NCBI RefSeq assembly: GCF_029946515.1
Contig: NZ_JARZHH010000046.1
Span: forward strand, 31,948-95,947
Origin: Polyangium sp. 6x1
GTDB lineage: Bacteria > Myxococcota_A > Polyangia > Polyangiales > Polyangiaceae
Direction: 5' to 3'
DNA length: 64,000 nucleotides
Below, piece after piece: positions 58,161-64,000 of the stretch (its first letter is position 1; every line of letters begins with the position of its first letter). The translations under genes and the position numbers were made by a program. The notes under the pieces are model-generated. The model saw nothing but the letters and a program-made list of their open reading frames with translations. It did not search any database and was not told the DNA's origin.

Positions 58161-59759
58161 TCAGCGCCGAAGGACGACCCACGTCCCCGGCTCGCTCGGG
58201 CGCGCGTCCGCGCTCGACCAGCCCTCGGGGACGGGTGGGTCGGTCCAGGCGAACACGATCGCCGCGTCCTCGGGCGAGAGGTTGATGCAGCCGCCGCTCT
58301 TCGGGCTCCCGAAGTCTTCGTGCCAGTAGGCCGCGTGAATCGCGAACGGATTGCGGAAATATTGCACCCAGGGCACGTCCGCGATCCAGAACGACGACGG
58401 ATCCGGCGTCGCCTCGTCCGTGAGCTGCGCCGCCCGGTACTTCACGGCAATCCGATAACTCCCGAGCGGCGTGAACGCCCCGCGGACGAGCTCCTCCGTC
58501 GTCGCCTTCGGCGATTCCGTCACGCCGCCCGCGCCCGGCGACATCAACGTCGAATACACGGCGCGGCGCCCCTCGAAGAGCGTCATCGTCCCCCGGGAGA
58601 GCGAGACGTCGATCCATTTCTCGTCCGAGCCCACGTTCCGCGGCCACGCCTCCGGCTCGGCGACGATGGAAATGTCCCGCGCCCGCGCATACGTCGGCCC
58701 GGGCTCGCGCGTCTCCCAGAAGAGATCCCCGCTGTACGTGATGGATGTCCCCGAGAGCCGCACGAACGTGCGCGGCGCCCACGCCTCGCTCGTCGCGACG
58801 AGCGCGCCGCTCTCCTCGCGCTTGTACTTCGTCCGCGCCGTCTTGCGGAACCAGCCGATCGGCAATGCATTTGCGCGGTCGATGGCGACCCCGTGGAAAG
58901 CGCTCGGGCGGAAGGGGCGCATGCGATCCGCAGGGACGAGCGTCAGCTCGGGCGAGAGCAGGAACGTGCGTCCCTCGACGTCCACGGCGTGCGAGAACGA
59001 GAGCATGGCGCCGTGGGGGATCTCCTTGCGCACGAGGCCGCCGCGCCGGCCCGCGGGCACGGGCGCCTCCTTTCCGCCGAGCAGGAATTCGGGAATGGAA
59101 TCCCGCGGCGGCGTGGGCGCGAGATCGGCGAGATCCTCGTGCCCGTCCATCGAGCGGCGGACGCGGCCGAGATCCGCCACGGGCCGCAGGCGACGCTCGG
59201 TCCGGGCCTGCTCGCTCGGCGTGGGGATCCGGCCGTACATCGGCGCGCGCGTGGAAAATGCGTAGTCGTAGGGCCGCGGGCCTTCCCGCGGGGCAGCGAG
59301 CGCGAGCGCGCGGAAGCGCGGATCGTCGAGGTTTCGGGTGATGGTCTCGTCCTCGCAGATGAAGCCACGGGGCGCGACGGGATAAAAGCGGCCGCTCTTG
59401 CAGCCGCCGAGCTGCGAAGGCGGCACCTCCACGGGCTCGTCGCTCTGAAGGACGACGCTCGTGCCCGGACGAACCTCGCCGATCCGGCGCTTGCGCGAGC
59501 GATCCTGGTAGATGAAGGTGGTGAAGCCGATCGATCCGAGCCGCGGCGGCTCGGCGTCCGGTTCCGGGGCTGTTGCCGCCGCTGCGTCCGCGTCCGCTTC
59601 CGCGTCTGCTCCCGCTTCCGCTCCCGCGTCCGCGTCCGCTCCCGCTTCCGCGTCTGCTCCCGCTTCCGCGCCCGCGTCGGGCACGGCCTCGGCCTTCGGG
59701 CCGCCGCAGCCGGCCGCGAGCGTGACGAGGAGCGAGAGCGGGAAGCGAGGTCGGGTCAA
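58161..59759 (-). CDS. L,D-transpeptidase-like (YkuD) lipoprotein
   Basis: 532 residues from a TTG at 59759 that overlaps the stop of the upstream gene (TTGA), indicating coupled translation. Signal 'FPLSLLVTLAAGC' gives lipidated Cys18, followed by an Ala/Glu/Asp/Gly tether built from hexanucleotide repeats. The C-terminal part carries the YkuD signature 'FAIHAAYWHEDFGSPKSGGC', with catalytic Cys but Gly where the usual S-H-G-C-x-N has His. The enzyme would form or edit 3-3 peptidoglycan cross-links or attach proteins in the periplasm; the His change leaves activity uncertain. The middle region ('SGDLFWETREPGPTYARARD') is not recognised. Confidence 0.8.
   Translation of the reverse strand: MTRPRFPLSLLVTLAAGCGGPKAEAVPDAGAEAGADAEAGADADAGAEAGADAEADADAAAATAPEPDAEPPRLGSIGFTTFIYQDRSRKRRIGEVRPGTSVVLQSDEPVEVPPSQLGGCKSGRFYPVAPRGFICEDETITRNLDDPRFRALALAAPREGPRPYDYAFSTRAPMYGRIPTPSEQARTERRLRPVADLGRVRRSMDGHEDLADLAPTPPRDSIPEFLLGGKEAPVPAGRRGGLVRKEIPHGAMLSFSHAVDVEGRTFLLSPELTLVPADRMRPFRPSAFHGVAIDRANALPIGWFRKTARTKYKREESGALVATSEAWAPRTFVRLSGTSITYSGDLFWETREPGPTYARARDISIVAEPEAWPRNVGSDEKWIDVSLSRGTMTLFEGRRAVYSTLMSPGAGGVTESPKATTEELVRGAFTPLGSYRIAVKYRAAQLTDEATPDPSSFWIADVPWVQYFRNPFAIHAAYWHEDFGSPKSGGCINLSPEDAAIVFAWTDPPVPEGWSSADARPSEPGTWVVLRR
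59562..59690 (-). repeat. Hexanucleotide-type low-complexity tether
   Basis: Repeated GCTTCC/GCGTCC/GCTCCC hexamers on the plus strand encode an Ala/Asp/Glu/Gly tether directly after the lipidated Cys of the L,D-transpeptidase-like protein. Confidence 0.6.
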
Positions 59760-60697
59760 TGCGAGGCGAGGATCTCCGAGATGCTCGCGTAGCGGCTCGG
59801 CGCGCGCGTCCCGTAGTGCAGGAGCCCGCCGCCGGCCGTCATCCACGACTCGTCGAAGCGGCCGTCGGGCGACTGGATGCGCACGAGGTGATCGCCGTTG
59901 TCGAAGGCCCAGTGCCGGCCACGCGGATCGAAGTGATCGATGAGCCCACCGTGGCGCGTGCGGATGTGGAACTGATCCGACGGGATGTCCCACGTCCGAT
60001 CCACGACGAACTCGTAGATCTGCCAGACGTTGCCCGAGGGCAAGACGCCCCAGTCGACGTTCAGGCCCGCGTCGTTCGGCAGGCCGAACACCCGGTAGTC
60101 GCCGAAGCGACGCGCCGCGTCCCAGAGATCGCCGTTGCGGCTCGAGTCGTGGTGCAGCGTGATCATCGACTTGCGCACCAGGCCAAAGCCCTTCGTGTCC
60201 GTGTAGTCGTCGTACGTGCGCCGGAAGATGTGCTCGCAGAGCTGATCGGCGCCCGCCGAGAAGCCCACCGTGAGCAGGCCACGCGCCTTGCGCTCGTGCA
60301 GGATCCGCCCGAATTTCCCGGGCTCGCCGTTGAAGCGCGCCCCGAGGTCCTTGTAGCGGTGCAGGCCCGTCACGCTGTGCCCGCCGCCGAGGATCACGAC
60401 CTCCGACGACCACAGGTAATGCCAGAACGTCTCGACGTCCTCGGCGCGCAGGCCGCTGTTCCAGTAAAACGGCAGGTACTCGAGCCCAAAGCGATCGTAG
60501 AAGCTGAAGAAATACCGGAAGTTGCCCCAGGCGAACTCCTGGCGTTCGTACTCGCTCCCGTTCTGCGGGGTCTCGGACATGGGCAGGAACAGGATCCGCC
60601 GGTTCTCCTCACCGCGCAGCGCGCGCTGCACGATGAAGTGATCGTGGATCAGGTCGGATCGGTCGTGCGAGCTGTAGACGAGCGCGGTGCCTTTCAT
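59756..60697 (-). CDS. Peptidase S51 / cyanophycinase-like protein
   Basis: 313 residues from the ATG at 60697. The fold of class I glutamine-amidotransferase-like S51 peptidases is indicated by 'VVILGGGHSVTGLHRYKD' and the nucleophile elbow 'VGFSAGADQL' with Ser147, equal to the G-x-S-A-G of dipeptidase E and cyanophycinase. No signal peptide is present. The length is larger than dipeptidase E (about 230) and closer to cyanophycinases, but no cyanophycin synthetase is nearby. The stop overlaps the TTG start of the L,D-transpeptidase-like gene. A lipoprotein gene lies 62 bp upstream in the same direction, so the three probably form one unit. Confidence 0.82.
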   Translation of the reverse strand: MKGTALVYSSHDRSDLIHDHFIVQRALRGEENRRILFLPMSETPQNGSEYERQEFAWGNFRYFFSFYDRFGLEYLPFYWNSGLRAEDVETFWHYLWSSEVVILGGGHSVTGLHRYKDLGARFNGEPGKFGRILHERKARGLLTVGFSAGADQLCEHIFRRTYDDYTDTKGFGLVRKSMITLHHDSSRNGDLWDAARRFGDYRVFGLPNDAGLNVDWGVLPSGNVWQIYEFVVDRTWDIPSDQFHIRTRHGGLIDHFDPRGRHWAFDNGDHLVRIQSPDGRFDESWMTAGGGLLHYGTRAPSRYASISEILASH

Positions 60698-60759
60698 GTT
60701 CGGGGCAGAGTAGAGTCCCGGAAGGCGCCGTTCGTCAAGGCGATCGTGACGGAACGCGA

Positions 60760-61350
60760 TCAGTCGAGGAAGAGCATCAGGGAGAGCGCGCTCATGCGCT
60801 CGGCGTCGCTCCACGAGGCGAAGCCGCGGCCGACCTGGAGCTCCACCTCCTCGGGCTGCCAGCGTCCATCACACTGCCGGCGCCCCACGTACACCTGCCC
60901 GCGGCGCCCGAGGTCGAGCTCACACTGCCCGAGCACCACGCGCGCGCGCTCGTCGCTCATCGCGACCTCGACCTTCCTGCCGTAGACGAGCCCGCGCGCC
61001 GTGACGACGCGCTCGTCGCGCGCGATCGCGAGCTCGAACGGCAAGGACGACGCGAGGCCGCTCACGCGATCTCCCTCGACGCGCATGTCGACGAGCCGCC
61101 CGTAGACGTGCCCGCGAAGCGCGTGATCATCGGCGTCGGTGTAGCGCCCGAGGTTCACGTCGAGCCCGAGCACGCCGCCCGCGTTCACCTGACCGCCGAT
61201 CACCTCGCGGCCATGACTGAAGACCGCGAAACGGTTGAAATCCCGGGGTTCGTCGTAGAGCTCCTCCTGCGAGGGGAAGTTCGACGGAACCGCACACCCC
61301 AGGGGAACAACGAGCGCGAAGAGCGAAAACAGCCACGTTCGCACGAGCAC
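60760..61350 (-). CDS. Small lipoprotein
   Basis: 196 residues. Signal 'LFSLFALVVPLGC' gives lipidated Cys19. The mature region is beta-rich ('EVIGGQVNAGGVLGLDVNLGRY', in outline) with two Cys near the end ('LGQCELDL', 'RRQCDGRW') that could form a disulfide. It finishes in a hydrophobic 'MSALSLMLFLD'. No family is recognised. It is the first gene of a probable three-gene unit with the S51-like peptidase and L,D-transpeptidase, and is divergent from the prolyl oligopeptidase gene across an array of three hairpins. Confidence 0.75.
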   Translation of the reverse strand: MLVRTWLFSLFALVVPLGCAVPSNFPSQEELYDEPRDFNRFAVFSHGREVIGGQVNAGGVLGLDVNLGRYTDADDHALRGHVYGRLVDMRVEGDRVSGLASSLPFELAIARDERVVTARGLVYGRKVEVAMSDERARVVLGQCELDLGRRGQVYVGRRQCDGRWQPEEVELQVGRGFASWSDAERMSALSLMLFLD

Positions 61351-61365
61351 CTCCCTCGGCCGGAA

Positions 61366-61518
61366 ATCAGTCCACGCTCGGGGTTACGCTCGGGCAAGCC
61401 GAGCTGCACCCCGAACATCAGTCCACGCTCGGGGTTACGCTCGGGCAAGCCGAGCTGCACCCCGAACATCAGTCCACGCTCGGGGTTACGCTCGGACAAG
61501 CCGAGCTGCACCCCGAAC
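61366..61518. repeat. Three tandem 51-bp repeats, each a nested hairpin
   Basis: Three nearly identical 51-bp units start at 61366, 61417 and 61468. Each holds an outer stem TCGGGGT/ACCCCGA and an inner stem GCTCGG/CCGAGC around a loop GCAAG (ACAAG in the third). The only change seen is in the loop. They lie between divergent start codons at 61350 and 61586. Confidence 0.95.
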
Positions 61519-61547
61519 CCCGGCGATTCTGCCACGGGATCGGCCCC

Positions 61548-61577
61548 TTGAAAACCCTCGCGACGCGTGCCCATCAT
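61548..61577 (+). promoter_or_regulatory. Putative promoter of the prolyl oligopeptidase gene
   Basis: TTGAAA (61548-61553), 18 bp, CATCAT (61572-61577), eight bases before the ATG at 61586. It lies 30 bp after the hairpin array. Confidence 0.35.
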
Positions 61578-61585
61578 GCGCGCCG

Positions 61586-63784
61586 ATGAAGCTCACGCGC
61601 ACCTCCTCGCTCACCGTCCTGCCCGTGCTCCTCGCCGCCTGCGCCGGCGCGCCGCCTCCCCCGCCCGACGGCGGTAACTCCGAGGTCGCGACGAAGGTCA
61701 TGGCCGAGGAAAGACCCGTGATATCCGCGACGACGGCGGCCGCACTCCCCTACCCCGCCACGCGCAAGGTCGACGCGTCGGATACGTTCTTCGGCGTCAA
61801 CGTCGCCGATCCCTACCGGTGGCTCGAGGACGAACGTTCGCCCGAGGTGCAAGCGTGGGTGAAGGCGCAGGACGAGCTCGCGCGCGCCGAGCTCGCAAAA
61901 CTGCCGAAGCGCGAGGCGCTCGCCACGAAGCTCCGCGCGCTCTCGTACCTCGAATCCATGAGCCCGCCGCTCCGCCGTGGGAAGCGTTCGTTCTGGTCGC
62001 ACAAGCCCGCGGACAAGGAGCAACGCACGATCTACTGGCGCGAGGGAGACAAGGGCGAGCAGAAGGTCTTGATCGACGTCGCTTCGCTCAGCGCCGATGG
62101 ATCGACCTCGCTCGGCGCATGGATCCCTTCGTACGACGGCAAATGGGTCGCGTACATCGCGCACCCGAACAACGCGGACGCGGGCGAGCTCCGCGTGCGC
62201 GAGGTCGCGACGGGCAAGGACAGCGTGATCGACACGATCCCGGGCGCCGAGTATGCCCACCCGCTCTGGACGCCGAAGAGCGACGGTTTTTATTACGTCT
62301 CGGTCCCGGTCGACGCGAAGATCCCGGCCTCCGAGCTGCCCGGCTACTCCGAGGTGCGCTTCCACGCGCTCGGCAAGAAGGCAGACACGGACACGCTCGT
62401 CCTGCCGAAGAACGGCGATCCCGAGACCGAGCTCGAAGCGCACCTCTCGCGCGACGGCCATTTCCTCGTCGTGAACGTCCTGCACGGCGGCAACGTGAGC
62501 GGCATCAAGTTCCTCGACCTGCGCAAGAAGGGCGCGGCGTGGATCGATCTCGTGAAGGGCTACGAGGGCTCGATGAACGCCTTCGCCCACAAGGACGTGA
62601 TTTACCTCCGCACGACGGACGGCTCGCCGCGCGGCCGTATCTTCGCGGTCGACCCGGCCAAACCGGCCCGCGATCAGTGGAAGGAGATCGTGCCCGAGTC
62701 GAAGGACGCGGTGCTCGAAGCAGCGGAGATCGTCGGCGGGCACCTCGCGCTCACGTACCTGCGCAAGGCGTCGAGCGAGATCGAGGTGTGGAGCACAGCA
62801 GGCAAGAAGGTCCACGCGATCCAGCTGCCCGGCCTCGGCACGACGACCGGCCTCTTCGGCGAGCCCGACGAGGATCGCGCCTACTACGTGTTCACGTCGT
62901 TCACGTACCCGACCTCGATCTTCGAGGCGAGCGTGAAGACGGGCGAAAGCAAGCTCTGGTACGCGCTCAAGGCGCCCGTGGATCCGTCGCCGTACATGGT
63001 CGAGCAGGTCTTCTACCCGTCGAAGGACGGCACGCAGGTCTCGATGTTCGTGGCCCGCAAGAAGGACGCCCCGAAGAACGGGTCGGTCCCCTACCTGCTC
63101 ACGGGCTACGGCGGCTTCAACATCAGCAAGACGCCCACGTTCTCGCCGATGCTCTACACGTGGCTGGAGAACGGCGGCGGCGTCGCCATGCCAAACCTGC
63201 GAGGCGGCGCGGAATACGGCGAAGAATGGCACCGCGCCGGAATGCTGACGAAGAAGCAAAACGTGTTCGACGATTTCATCGCCGCAGCCGAGTGGCTGGT
63301 AAAGGAGAAGCTGACGTCCGCGGATCGGCTCGTCGCGTACGGCGGATCGAACGGCGGCTTGCTCGTCGGCGCAGTAGCAAACCAGCGGCCGGACCTCTTC
63401 AGCGCGGTGCTCTGCGCAGTGCCAGTGCTCGACATGATCCGCTATCCGCTGTTCGGAGACGGCAAGACCTGGGTCGCCGAGTACGGCTCGCCCAAGGAAG
63501 AGCCCTTGTTCAAAGCGCTGTTCGCGTATTCGCCGTACCACAACGTCAAGCCCGGGACGAAGTACCCGGCGTTCCTGATGCTGTCCGCAGACGCAGACGA
63601 TCGCGTGCATCCGCTGCACGCATGGAAGACGACGGCGGCGCTGCAAGCGGCGCAGGCGGGGGATCAGCCCGTACTGATGCGCGTGGAGAAGCACGCGGGG
63701 CACGGCGGCGCCGATATGGTGAAGAGCAAAGTGGAGCAAGGCGTCGACATGCTCTCGTTCGCGCTCGGGCACGTCGCGCATTGA
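61586..63784 (+). CDS. Prolyl oligopeptidase (S9A), lipoprotein
   Basis: 732 residues. Signal 'SSLTVLPVLLAAC' gives lipidated Cys19, then a short proline-rich tether. The family start 'YPATRKVDASDTFFGVNVAD' and 'PYRWLEDERSPEVQAW' is typical. A seven-blade propeller spans about 120-470. The hydrolase domain has 'LLTGYGGFN', 'NLRGGAEYGEEWHRAG', nucleophile Ser588 in 'AYGGSNGGLLVG', Asp672 in 'DADDRVHP' and His706 in 'HAGHGGA', so the triad is complete. It cuts short peptides after proline, here on the cell surface or in the periplasm. Repeat copy C starts 11 bp after its stop. Confidence 0.96.
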   Translation: MKLTRTSSLTVLPVLLAACAGAPPPPPDGGNSEVATKVMAEERPVISATTAAALPYPATRKVDASDTFFGVNVADPYRWLEDERSPEVQAWVKAQDELARAELAKLPKREALATKLRALSYLESMSPPLRRGKRSFWSHKPADKEQRTIYWREGDKGEQKVLIDVASLSADGSTSLGAWIPSYDGKWVAYIAHPNNADAGELRVREVATGKDSVIDTIPGAEYAHPLWTPKSDGFYYVSVPVDAKIPASELPGYSEVRFHALGKKADTDTLVLPKNGDPETELEAHLSRDGHFLVVNVLHGGNVSGIKFLDLRKKGAAWIDLVKGYEGSMNAFAHKDVIYLRTTDGSPRGRIFAVDPAKPARDQWKEIVPESKDAVLEAAEIVGGHLALTYLRKASSEIEVWSTAGKKVHAIQLPGLGTTTGLFGEPDEDRAYYVFTSFTYPTSIFEASVKTGESKLWYALKAPVDPSPYMVEQVFYPSKDGTQVSMFVARKKDAPKNGSVPYLLTGYGGFNISKTPTFSPMLYTWLENGGGVAMPNLRGGAEYGEEWHRAGMLTKKQNVFDDFIAAAEWLVKEKLTSADRLVAYGGSNGGLLVGAVANQRPDLFSAVLCAVPVLDMIRYPLFGDGKTWVAEYGSPKEEPLFKALFAYSPYHNVKPGTKYPAFLMLSADADDRVHPLHAWKTTAALQAAQAGDQPVLMRVEKHAGHGGADMVKSKVEQGVDMLSFALGHVAH

Positions 63785-63795
63785 GGGAGGCGCCT

Positions 63796-64000
63796 CGCTG
63801 GGGCTTTGCCCCAGGCCCCAGCAGGGGCTGTCCGCCCCTGCACCCGGACCAGCGCAAGCGCTGGACTCGGGGTCGATGAACTGCGCGATGCGCAGTTCAT
63901 CGAACAGCCGGGGTCAAGACCACGAGCGGCGCTGCCCACCAAGACGGCAGCGCTGACGGTTCAACGGGCAACGCGGCCTGTGGGACGAACTGCGCATCGC
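63796..64000. repeat. Palindromic hairpin-rich repeat, copy C (cut by window end)
   Basis: Third copy of the repeat also found at 12073-12388 and 34651-34960. The left arm is complete: CTGGGGC-TTT-GCCCCAG, GCAGGGGC-TGTCC-GCCCCTGC, CCAGCGC-AA-GCGCTGG and the 12-bp stem with arms GATGAACTGCGC. The right arm begins (GGCCTGTGGGACGAACTGCGC) in shortened form at the window end. As with the other copies it starts within about 25 bp of a stop codon. Confidence 0.85.

Noticed and set aside
61366..61518. Possible CRISPR array.
   Set aside because: The three units are contiguous tandem copies with no unique spacers and no cas genes nearby.

Overview
The window is a GC-rich, densely packed stretch of chromosome that most likely comes from a myxobacterium of the Polyangium/Sorangium group. 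The evidence is a TraA/TraB outer-membrane-exchange gene pair with a MYXO-CTERM-like tail, two eukaryote-type Ser/Thr kinases (one fused to an AAA/TPR module, one to a HEAT-like module), a KaiC-like ATPase beside two-component genes, a bacterial terpene cyclase, and an unusually large number of lipoproteins (eleven proteins with a clear lipobox). No tRNA, rRNA, CRISPR array or transposase was found.

Layout. 1-5027: end of a DUF1579-like gene, a beta-propeller lipoprotein, two unrecognised proteins and a small lipoprotein. 5038-11210: a signalling block (HEAT-Ser/Thr kinase, divergent double-domain KaiC-like ATPase, CheY-like receiver, convergent soluble histidine kinase). 11367-15753: a Coq4-like protein, a copy of a long palindromic repeat, a TPR lipoprotein and small hypothetical genes. 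15798-23990: a giant DUF2339-DUF3999 membrane fusion divergent from a kinase/AAA/TPR protein. 24040-28285: a small exported protein, then an apparent operon of SpoIIAA-like protein, terpene cyclase and acyl-CoA dehydrogenase. 28437-32440: the TraA-TraB pair. 32627-37781: a lipoprotein, SerA, repeat copy B, an FAD-linked D-2-hydroxyacid dehydrogenase and a LysA-like decarboxylase. 37786-45640: SAM methyltransferase, orphan Dam methylase, PssA, lipoproteins, PPC-domain protein, gamma-glutamyltransferase and a beta-helix lipoprotein. 45897-48185: PEP synthase. 48244-54191: a polar amino-acid ABC transporter whose binding protein is circularly permuted, remnants of D-proline-reductase-like genes, a hydroxyproline epimerase-like racemase and an APC permease; together these suggest a (hydroxy)proline uptake and use locus that has partly decayed. 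54211-57902: a P1B-5-type metal ATPase with C-terminal hemerythrin domain and a GAF histidine kinase. 58161-63784: L,D-transpeptidase, S51-like peptidase, lipoprotein, a 3 x 51-bp hairpin array and a prolyl oligopeptidase, followed by repeat copy C.

The most interesting points are the circularly permuted binding protein, the TraAB kin-recognition locus, and the roughly 310-bp mirrored repeat made of short hairpins whose stems change in a compensatory way between copies and arms. Several genes also share a promoter layout (TTG-type -35, 16-18 bp, -10 lying 6-12 bp before the start codon) that points to leaderless or nearly leaderless mRNAs. All functions are read from motifs and family knowledge; no database search was possible.
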